DNA of 64,000 bases from the NCBI RefSeq assembly GCF_023094165.1, contig NZ_JALMDK010000001.1, positions 682,001 to 746,000 on the forward strand, written 5' to 3'. This document shows, in pieces, positions 54,099 through 62,803 of this stretch. The position numbers were made by a program, and so were the translations under genes. The notes beneath the pieces are model-generated. The model was not told the origin of the DNA, did not search any database, and saw only the letters and a program-made list of their open reading frames with translations. Position 1 is the stretch's first letter; every line of letters begins with the position of its first letter. Source of the stretch: Crossiella sp. S99.2. GTDB lineage: Bacteria > Actinomycetota > Actinomycetes > Mycobacteriales > Pseudonocardiaceae.

Positions 54099-54964
54099 TG
54101 AGTCCCTTCCTCTCCGGTATGGACACCGCGCGGCGTCCTACCGGTCCCTGGCTCGCCCTGGTCGTGGTGGTGCTGCTGATGCTGCTGGTCGGCGGCGCGG
54201 GCGGGCTGACGGCCAACCTGCTGTTGACCGGCTCGACCGCGCCGGAGGGCACCCTGCGCGGTCAGGTGGCGATGCTGCTCGGCGGGTTCGCGCCGGTGGC
54301 GCTCGCGCTGTGGCTGTGGATCCGGTTCAAGGAAGGCCGCCCGCTGGCCTCCGTCGGCTTCGGCACGCCCCCGCGCCGGGCGCTGGGCGGGATGCTGGCG
54401 GCACTGCTCGCCTTCACCGCGATCGTGCTTGTCACTGTCCTGAGTGGACAGATGGAGTTCGCCGGGCAGCCGAGGTGGTCGCTGCTGCCAGGAGTGCTGA
54501 TCGCGCTGGCCGCGTACGCGATCCAGGCCTCCACCGAGGAACTGCTGTGCCGCGGCTTCCTGCTGCAGGCGCTCACCCGGCGCTGGGGCGTGCTCGCCGC
54601 GGTACTGGTGCAGGCCGCGTTGTTCGCCGCGCTGCACACCGGGAACGTGGGCGGGTTGCAGGTGCTCGCGGTGCTGAATCTGGTGCTGTACGGGCTGTTC
54701 ACCGCGGGCTGGGCGATCGCCGAGGGTGGGCTGTGGGGAGTCTGCGGCTTCCACCTGATGTGGAACTGGGTGCAGGGCAACGTTTTCGGCGCCTCGGTCT
54801 CGGGCACCTCGGTGCAGACCGCGTTGCTGAGCCTGCACGCCGGTGAGCCCAGCATCCTCAACGGCGCGGCCTTCGGCCTGGAGGCCAGTGTGCTGACCAC
54901 GGTGGCGCTCGCGCTCGGCTGCGCGCTGGTGTTCGCCCCGGCCCGGCGGGCGAGCCGTGGCTAG
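54098..54964 (+). CDS. CPBP-family intramembrane glutamic protease
   Basis: The 288-residue protein has eight predicted transmembrane helices with the Rce1/CPBP motifs STEELLCRGFLLQAL (EExxxR, about 147-158), FAALHTGN and FHLMWNWVQG. Family members cut peptides in the membrane or act in bacteriocin immunity. ATG 54098 overlaps the PrsW stop. This makes two different intramembrane proteases in one coupled operon near sigD-rsdA. Confidence 0.92.
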   Translation: MSPFLSGMDTARRPTGPWLALVVVVLLMLLVGGAGGLTANLLLTGSTAPEGTLRGQVAMLLGGFAPVALALWLWIRFKEGRPLASVGFGTPPRRALGGMLAALLAFTAIVLVTVLSGQMEFAGQPRWSLLPGVLIALAAYAIQASTEELLCRGFLLQALTRRWGVLAAVLVQAALFAALHTGNVGGLQVLAVLNLVLYGLFTAGWAIAEGGLWGVCGFHLMWNWVQGNVFGASVSGTSVQTALLSLHAGEPSILNGAAFGLEASVLTTVALALGCALVFAPARRASRG

Positions 54965-55610
54965 CCCGCGCAGGCTGGTCTACCGCCTCGGCGAGCTGGT
55001 GCTGATCCTGCTCGGCTTGGCCGCGGTGCTGGGCGAACTGGTCAGCGTGTCCAGCGTGCTGCTGCTGGCGGTGTGGAACCTGGTGGCCTTCGGTTACGTG
55101 CTGCTGCGCTGGCGCCGGGTGCGCCACGCGCGGCTGGGCATGGAGGAGCGGGAAGACGGCTCGCCGGCCTGGCTGCACACGGTCGCCGGGCGCAGGCTGG
55201 GCTTCGTGGCCACCGTGCTGGCCAGTCTGGTCGGCGTGCTGTCCGGGCTGATGATCGTGCTCTACGACCGGTTCGGCATGGACGGCGAACAGACCTTCCT
55301 GATCAAGCTGATCGGTGCGCCGACCATCATCTTCGCCTGGCTGATGCTGCACTTCGGCTTCGCCGAGCGGTACGCGCACCTGCACTACGAGCTGGCTGGC
55401 GGGCAGGGCCTGGGCTTCCCGGACGAGGAGGAGCCGAACCTGGCCGATTTCGCCTACTTCGCCTTCACCATCGGCACCTCGTTCGCGGTCTCCGATGTCA
55501 CCGTGCGCCGCCGCGAGCTGCGCTACGCCGTGCTGGTGCACAGCACGATGTCCTTTTTGTACAACACCGCCCTGCTGGGCATCGCGATCGGCGTGTTGAC
55601 CGGGCGATAG
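54957..55610 (+). CDS. DUF1345 membrane protein
   Basis: The 217-residue protein has about six transmembrane helices and the DUF1345 signature DFAYFAFTIGTSFAVSDV together with HSTMSFLYNTALLGIAI. GTG 54957 overlaps the CPBP gene by 8 bp, so it ends the four-gene coupled operon. The family is of unknown function and widespread. Confidence 0.9.
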   Translation: MASPRRLVYRLGELVLILLGLAAVLGELVSVSSVLLLAVWNLVAFGYVLLRWRRVRHARLGMEEREDGSPAWLHTVAGRRLGFVATVLASLVGVLSGLMIVLYDRFGMDGEQTFLIKLIGAPTIIFAWLMLHFGFAERYAHLHYELAGGQGLGFPDEEEPNLADFAYFAFTIGTSFAVSDVTVRRRELRYAVLVHSTMSFLYNTALLGIAIGVLTGR

Positions 55611-55617
55611 GGCAGGG

Positions 55618-55654
55618 CTGCCGCCCCAAGGTGCGGCAGCGCGGGCAGCTGCCC
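55618..55654 (+). terminator. Hairpins after the DUF1345 gene
   Basis: A 7-bp stem (CTGCCGC/GCGGCAG, 55618-55639) is followed by the palindrome GGGCAGCTGCCC (55643-55654). Confidence 0.6.
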
Positions 55655-55711
55655 GATTTAGTCGTTTTCGCTGGTTAGTTTCCGCTCCGCCAACTTCTTT
55701 GGAGGAGTGAC

Positions 55712-57046
55712 GTGAGACAACGGCGGACATGGGCGGCGCTGGCGCTGGCCCTGCTGGTGGGCGGCATCGGACTGGTGCTGGCCAATCCGGCGCAGGCGGT
55801 GCCGGTACGCGGGCAGACCGGCTGGTCGGTGCTGCTGTGCAAGTTCAAGGACAAGGCCCAGGAACCGCAGAACCCGCAGTTCTTCCGCGATTTCCTGACC
55901 CAGGACGGCGCGGGCCAGGGCGGTCTGGCCGACTACTTCGCCGACCAGTCCCGCGGCCGGGTGACCCTGCACGGCTCGACGGTGCGCGGCTGGTACACCA
56001 TGCCGTTCACCCTGGACCAGCAGCGGCCGAAGACCCGCTGGGACCGGATCCAGGACTGCGTGAACACCGCTGCCAGCAACGGTTACAGCGTGCCGGCCGG
56101 GCACCGGATCATCGCGATCCTCAACGACTGGGTGGACTCCGGCGCGGCCGGTGACCGGGTGCTGCTCGACCCCGGCGCCTGGAACGTCGGCTTCGCCGCG
56201 CACGAGATGCTGCACGGCTACGGCCTCGGCCACTCCTTCTCCGACGACCCGACCTACCGCAACGTCGAGTGGGCGCAGATCGGCGAGTACGACAACCCGT
56301 GGGACATCCAGTCCGCGATGAACATCCACACCTTCCAGACCGCGCGCTTCGGCACCAGCGCGGTCGGGCTCAACGGCTACTTCCGGGACAAGCTCGGCTG
56401 GCTGGCCAGGGACCGGGTGTTCACCCTGGGCGCGGACGGCGTGCGCACCCGCACCATCACCCTCTCCGCGCTGGAGACCCCGGGCACCGCGGGCACCCAG
56501 CTGCTGCGCATCCCTTTCGACGCCAACGATCCGTACCGCTACTACACGGTGGAATTCCGCAAGAAGACCGGCTGGAGCGCGGGCATCCCCGCGGACATCG
56601 TGATGCTCAACGAGGTGCGCAACGGCACCCCGTACCTGCTGCGCACCCGCGGCGGTGACCGGCACCCGGTGCAGTCCCTGGACGCCAACGGCGTGTCCGT
56701 GCGGATCAACAGTGTCAGCGGCAACACCGCCACGGTCACCGTGAGCACCAATACCGTGCAGGGCAATACCTACGGCCCCAACGCCTGCAAGAGCGGCTTC
56801 GTGTGGCGGGACGGCGACCAGCAGGACTACGTGTGCGTCAGCCACGCGGTCCGGCAGCAGACGGCCACGGACAACAACCTGGCCAACACCCGTTGGTACA
56901 ACGGCCCGTACGGCCCGCACACCTGCGTGCAGGGTTTTGTCTGGCGGGATGCCTGGCCCGGTGACGACGTGTGTGTGACCCCGGCCAACCGGCAGCAGGC
57001 GCGTAACGACAACGCCGCGGTGCACAGCCGCATCGAACGACCTTGA
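55712..57046 (+). CDS. Secreted zincin metallopeptidase with C-terminal duplicated motif
   Basis: The 444-residue protein has a signal peptide (MRQRRTW, hydrophobic core, AQAV near 28), a peptidase domain with AHEMLHGYGLGHS (HExxHxxGxxH, residues about 164-174) and PWDIQSAMN as the likely Met turn. The C-terminus (about 353-435) holds two copies of a GPxxCxxGFVWRD...DxVCV...R..DN unit. It has features of M6-like secreted peptidases, but the exact family is uncertain. GTG 55712 follows GGAGGAG. Confidence 0.85.
   Translation: MRQRRTWAALALALLVGGIGLVLANPAQAVPVRGQTGWSVLLCKFKDKAQEPQNPQFFRDFLTQDGAGQGGLADYFADQSRGRVTLHGSTVRGWYTMPFTLDQQRPKTRWDRIQDCVNTAASNGYSVPAGHRIIAILNDWVDSGAAGDRVLLDPGAWNVGFAAHEMLHGYGLGHSFSDDPTYRNVEWAQIGEYDNPWDIQSAMNIHTFQTARFGTSAVGLNGYFRDKLGWLARDRVFTLGADGVRTRTITLSALETPGTAGTQLLRIPFDANDPYRYYTVEFRKKTGWSAGIPADIVMLNEVRNGTPYLLRTRGGDRHPVQSLDANGVSVRINSVSGNTATVTVSTNTVQGNTYGPNACKSGFVWRDGDQQDYVCVSHAVRQQTATDNNLANTRWYNGPYGPHTCVQGFVWRDAWPGDDVCVTPANRQQARNDNAAVHSRIERP
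56770..57021 (+). repeat. Two-unit repeat in the zincin gene
   Basis: Two coding units of about 105-115 bp (about 56770-56877 and 56908-57021) each encode one GFVWRD/VCV motif. They differ at many codon positions, so the duplication is old. Confidence 0.75.
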
Positions 57047-57065
57047 CGCTCGCCGCACTGAAGTG

Positions 57066-57121
57066 AAAAACCCGATGACCTAGGTCCCGTGCTCCCGTCC
57101 GGGGCGCGGGCCAGGTCGTCG
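57066..57121 (-). terminator. Terminator of the DUF5319 gene
   Basis: Read on the minus strand, a compound hairpin (outer arms CGATGACCT 57073-57081 and AGGTCGTCG 57113-57121 with one G-U, plus an inner C/G-rich stem) is followed by TTTTT (57070-57066). Confidence 0.75.
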
Positions 57122-57168
57122 ACCCGATTCACCGAATGGGATGAGTCAGGCGGGCGGGTCGACCGTGA

Positions 57169-59211
<2,043 letters not shown>

Positions 59212-59273
59212 CTCGTCCTGCCAGGATGATCGTGGTTGGACAGTGCATTTCGGATGAGTGAAAGAGGATCGAC

Positions 59274-60401
59274 GTGCGGGACCAGGTGGAGATCGGTGCG
59301 GGGCGCACCGCGTTGCGTGCCTACGGGCTTGACGACATCGAGATCGTGCCCTCCCGGCGCACCCGCTCCTCCAAGGACGTGTCGCTGGACTGGCGGATCG
59401 ACGCCTACCGCTTCGACATCCCGCTGATCACCCACCCCACCGACGCGGTGGTCTCCCCGGCCACCGCGGTGCGCTTCGGTGAGCTGGGTGGGCTCGGCGT
59501 GCTCAACGCGGAGGGGGTGTGGGCCCGGCACGCCAACGCCGAGGACGCGCTCTTCCGCGTGGTGCAGGCGGCCGAGGAGGAAGAGGACCCGGCCGCCGCG
59601 GTGCGCATGCTGCAGGAGCTGCACGCCGCGCCGATCCGGGTGGACCTGCTCACCGAGGCCATCCGGACCGTGCGCGAGTCCGGCAACACGGTGGCGGTGC
59701 GGGTCAGCCCGCAGCACGCCGAGGAGCTGACCCCCGACCTGCTGGCCGCGGGCGTGGAGATCCTCATCGTGCAGGGCACCATCATCTCCGCCGAGCACGT
59801 CTCCAGGGACGGCGAACCGCTCAACCTCAAGCGGTTCATCGCCGACCTGGACATCCCGGTGATCGCCGGCGGGGTGGGCGACTACCGCACCGCGATGCAC
59901 CTGATGCGCACCGGCGCGGCCGGGGTCATCGTCGGCTACGGCGAGTCCCACGCCAGCACCACCAACCGGGTGCTGGGCATCGGGGTGCCGATGGCCACCG
60001 CGATCGCCGAGGCCGCGGCCGCCCGCCGGGACTACCTGGACGAGACCGGCGGCCGGTACGTGCATGTGATCGCCGACGGCGGCCTGGTCTACTCCGGCGA
60101 CATCGCCAAGGCCATCGCCTGCGGCGCGGACGCGGTGATGCTCGGCGAGGCGCTCACCGAGGCCCAGGACCTGCCCGGCCAGGGCTACTACTGGACCGCG
60201 GCCGCCGCGCACCCCTCGCTGCCGCGCAGCGACGTGGCCGGCTACACCAGCGGGCACAGCCTGGAGTCGGTCCTGTTCGGCCCGGCCACCAGCCCGTTCG
60301 GCACGCTGAACCTCTTCGGCGCGCTGCGCAGGGCGATGGCCAAGACCGGCTACTCGGACCTGAAGGAGTTCCAGAAGGTCGGACTGACGGTGCGCACGTG
60401 A
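59274..60401 (+). CDS. guaB3: GuaB3 family IMPDH-related protein
   Basis: The 375-residue protein has an IMPDH-like barrel without CBS domains ([58 protein letters not shown]). The catalytic Cys loop of IMPDH is replaced: GYGESHASTTNRVLG has no Cys. This agrees with my recollection of actinobacterial GuaB3 proteins, so a regulatory or altered enzymatic role is likely. GTG 59274 follows GAAAGAGG. It overlaps the GNAT gene (GTGA). Confidence 0.95.
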   Translation: MRDQVEIGAGRTALRAYGLDDIEIVPSRRTRSSKDVSLDWRIDAYRFDIPLITHPTDAVVSPATAVRFGELGGLGVLNAEGVWARHANAEDALFRVVQAAEEEEDPAAAVRMLQELHAAPIRVDLLTEAIRTVRESGNTVAVRVSPQHAEELTPDLLAAGVEILIVQGTIISAEHVSRDGEPLNLKRFIADLDIPVIAGGVGDYRTAMHLMRTGAAGVIVGYGESHASTTNRVLGIGVPMATAIAEAAAARRDYLDETGGRYVHVIADGGLVYSGDIAKAIACGADAVMLGEALTEAQDLPGQGYYWTAAAAHPSLPRSDVAGYTSGHSLESVLFGPATSPFGTLNLFGALRRAMAKTGYSDLKEFQKVGLTVRT

Positions 60402-60910
60402 CCGTCCGGGACATCCTGGCGGAGAACGACCTGGTCGCCCTGGCCGAGTTCGCGCCGGGGGACAAGGAGCTGCTGGACAACGGCAGCGACGGCGCCTTCG
60501 ACGTGGACCGGGACCACCGGGAGCAGCTGATCAGCTTCGAGGCCGGGCACGCCGTGGTGGTGGACCAGATCACCGGCGAGCTCCTCGGCGACGTCTCCTG
60601 GCACCCGGTCTCCTACGGCCCGTCCTACGCCTGCACGGCGTGGAACTTCGGCATCGCGCTGCTGCCCTCGGCCCGGGGCCGGGGGCTCGGCGTGGCGGCC
60701 CAGCGGCTGCTGGTCGAGCACCTGTTCGCCAGCACCGACCTGGACCGGGTGGAGGCATCCACCGATGTGGAGAACCGGGCCGAGCAGCGCGCGCTGGAGA
60801 AGGCCGGGCTGCGCCGGGAGGGCGTGCTGCGCGGGGCCCAGCTGCGGGACGGGGCGCGCCGGGACATCGTGGTCTACGGAATGCTCCGATCGGATCTGCC
60901 TTCGTCTTAA
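60398..60910 (+). CDS. GNAT-family N-acetyltransferase
   Basis: The 170-residue GNAT protein (RimJ/RimL-like) has the acetyl-CoA loop LLPSARGRGLGVAAQRLL (about 88-105), ASTDVENRAEQRALEKAGLRREGVLRG and a C-terminal DIVVYGMLRSD. It overlaps guaB3 by 4 bp (GTG 60398). The substrate is unknown. It is not part of the M. tuberculosis order at this point, so it is probably an insertion in this lineage. Confidence 0.9.
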   Translation: MTVRDILAENDLVALAEFAPGDKELLDNGSDGAFDVDRDHREQLISFEAGHAVVVDQITGELLGDVSWHPVSYGPSYACTAWNFGIALLPSARGRGLGVAAQRLLVEHLFASTDLDRVEASTDVENRAEQRALEKAGLRREGVLRGAQLRDGARRDIVVYGMLRSDLPSS

Positions 60911-60956
60911 TCGTTACTTCGGGTAACACCCTCTAGCGGCGGCGACGCGTTCTGCC

Positions 60957-60968
60957 TACCTTGGCTGC
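60957..60968 (+). promoter_or_regulatory. -10 box of probable leaderless choD-like transcript
   Basis: TACCTT (60957-60962) lies 6 nt before the ATG at 60969. Confidence 0.5.
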
Positions 60969-62636
60969 ATGACCCAACTCGCCAGTAACAACGACTACGA
61001 CGTCGTGGTGATCGGTTCCGGCTTCGGTGGCAGCGTCTCGGCGCTGAGACTGGCCGAGAAGGGTTACCGGGTAGCGGTGCTGGAGGCGGGGCGCCGCTTC
61101 GCCGACGAGGAGTTCGCCAAGACCTCCTGGGACCTCAAGCGGTTCCTGTGGGCGCCGAGGTTCGGCTGCTTCGGCGTGCAGCGGATCCATATGCTGCGCA
61201 ACGTGCTGATCCTGGCCGGGGCCGGCGTCGGCGGCGGATCGCTGAACTACGCGAACACGCTGTACCGGCCGCTCAAACCGTTCTACCGGGACCCGCAGTG
61301 GGCGCACATCACCGACTGGGAGGCCGAACTCGCGCCCTACTACGAGCAGGCCACCCGGATGCTCGGCGTGGTGCCGAACCCGACCACCACCCCGTCCGAT
61401 CAGGTGATCAAGGACGTGGCCGCGGACATGGGCGTGGCCGGGACCTACACCACCACCCCGGTCGGCGTGTTCTTCGACCAGCCGGGCCAACCCGCTGCCG
61501 ACCCGTACTTCGGCGGCGCCGGGCCCGAGCGCACCGGCTGCACCGAATGCGGCTCCTGCATGACCGGCTGCCGGGTCGGCGCGAAGAACACCCTGATGAA
61601 GAACTACCTCTACCTGGCCGAGCGCAAGGGCGCCGAGGTCTTCCCGCTGACCACGGTCACCGGGCTGCGCAGGCGCGAGGGCGGGGGCTGGGTGATCGGC
61701 ACCGAGCGCACCGGGTCCTGGCTGCGCAAGGGCCGCCGCACCTTCACCGCCGGCCAGGTGGTGCTGGCCGCGGGCACCTGGGGCACCCAGAACCTGCTGC
61801 ACAAGCTGCGGGACAACGGCTCGCTGCCCAACCTCTCCGGCAAGCTGGGCCAGCTCACCCGGACCAACTCCGAGGCGATCCTGGGCGCCAAGGCGTCCAA
61901 GATCGATCCGAGCCGGGACTTCACCAGGGGCGTGGCGATCACCTCCTCCTTCCACCCGGACGAGGTCACCCACATCGAGCCGGTCCGCTATGGCAAGGGC
62001 AGCAACGCGATGGGCCTGCTGCAGGCCCCGGCGGTGGCCACCATGCTGCGGCACCCGCTGCTGACCCTGCGCAACCTCTCGGTGCGGGACTGGAGCCAGC
62101 GCACGGTGATCCTGCTGGTGATGCAGAGCCTGGACAACTCGATCACCACCTTCACCCGCAAGACCTGGCTCGGGCGCCGCAAGCTGACTTCCAAACAGGG
62201 CCACGGCGCGCCCAACCCGAACTCGATCCCGGCCGGGGTCAAGGCCGCCGAACTGGCCGCGGACAAGATCGACGGCATCCCGGGCGGGGCGATCAGCGAG
62301 ATGTTCAACATCCCGATGACCGCGCACTTCCTCGGCGGCTGCCCGATCGGCCTGGACGCCGAGCACGGCGTGATCGACCCCTACCACCGGGTGCACGGCT
62401 ACCCCGGGTTGTCCATCGTGGACGGCTCGGCCATCTCGGCGAACCTCGGGGTGAACCCCTCGCTGACCATCACCGCCCAGGCCGAGCGGGCGCTCTCGCT
62501 GTGGCCGAACAAGGGCGAGCCGGACATCCGCCCGGCCCAGGACGCCCCGTACCAGCGGCTCGCGCCGGTCCCGCCGGTCAGTCCCGCGGTGCCCACGGCC
62601 GCGCCCGGCGCGCTCCGGCTGCCCATCGTCAGCTGA
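60969..62636 (+). CDS. choD: GMC-family FAD oxidoreductase (ChoD-like)
   Basis: The 555-residue flavoenzyme has the FAD-binding VVIGSGFGGSVSALRLAEKG at the start, GAGVGGGSLNYANTLY, and the late GMC segment HFLGGCPIGLDAEHGVIDPYHRVHGYPGLSIVDGSA. A Cys cluster CTECGSCMTGC (nt about 61541-61573) follows the C-x2-C-x2-C-x3-C spacing of iron-sulfur proteins. Position next to guaB3 matches Rv3409c, named ChoD, though true cholesterol oxidation by that group is doubtful. It probably oxidises a hydroxy or ring compound. Confidence 0.9.
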   Translation: MTQLASNNDYDVVVIGSGFGGSVSALRLAEKGYRVAVLEAGRRFADEEFAKTSWDLKRFLWAPRFGCFGVQRIHMLRNVLILAGAGVGGGSLNYANTLYRPLKPFYRDPQWAHITDWEAELAPYYEQATRMLGVVPNPTTTPSDQVIKDVAADMGVAGTYTTTPVGVFFDQPGQPAADPYFGGAGPERTGCTECGSCMTGCRVGAKNTLMKNYLYLAERKGAEVFPLTTVTGLRRREGGGWVIGTERTGSWLRKGRRTFTAGQVVLAAGTWGTQNLLHKLRDNGSLPNLSGKLGQLTRTNSEAILGAKASKIDPSRDFTRGVAITSSFHPDEVTHIEPVRYGKGSNAMGLLQAPAVATMLRHPLLTLRNLSVRDWSQRTVILLVMQSLDNSITTFTRKTWLGRRKLTSKQGHGAPNPNSIPAGVKAAELAADKIDGIPGGAISEMFNIPMTAHFLGGCPIGLDAEHGVIDPYHRVHGYPGLSIVDGSAISANLGVNPSLTITAQAERALSLWPNKGEPDIRPAQDAPYQRLAPVPPVSPAVPTAAPGALRLPIVS

Positions 62637-62639
62637 CCT

Positions 62640-62677
62640 CATTCCGCCCCTGGAGATCACGCTCAGTGGGCGGAATG
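62640..62677 (+). terminator. Terminator of the ChoD-like gene
   Basis: A perfect 10-bp stem (CATTCCGCCC at 62640-62649, GGGCGGAATG at 62668-62677) with an 18-nt loop begins 4 bp after the stop codon. Confidence 0.8.
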
Positions 62678-62710
62678 GTGACGATCTCGGCCGTTGGGGT
62701 ACGGCATGTA

Positions 62711-62774
62711 GCTGATCCATCACGGAATGTTCCGCGCGAGTGTGACCGCTGGCACAGTGTGGGGATGGATCAGC
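62711..62774. promoter_or_regulatory. 11-bp inverted repeat upstream of the FAD monooxygenase
   Basis: GCTGATCCATC (62711-62721) and its exact complement GATGGATCAGC (62764-62774) are separated by 42 bp. The right arm contains the ATG of a 12-codon ORF. Between them CGGAA-TG-TTCCG (62723-62734) is a smaller dyad. This may be an operator pair or an RNA hairpin. Confidence 0.5.
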
Positions 62775-62803
62775 CGATAGAGGACGTCAGGGAGCGGGCA
62801 TGA
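62765..62803 (+). CDS. Possible 12-codon leader ORF
   Basis: The reading frame ATG 62765 to TGA 62803 encodes MDQPIEDVRERA and its stop overlaps the start of the monooxygenase gene (ATGA). GTGTGGGG precedes it. The main gene also has its own AGGGAG (62788-62793), so coupling is possible but not required. It is only a short, unproven ORF. Confidence 0.35.
   Translation: MDQPIEDVRERA

Noticed and set aside
60913..60927. GTTAC-ttcgg-GTAAC as a terminator after the GNAT gene
   Set aside because: The stem has only 5 bp and no T-tract.
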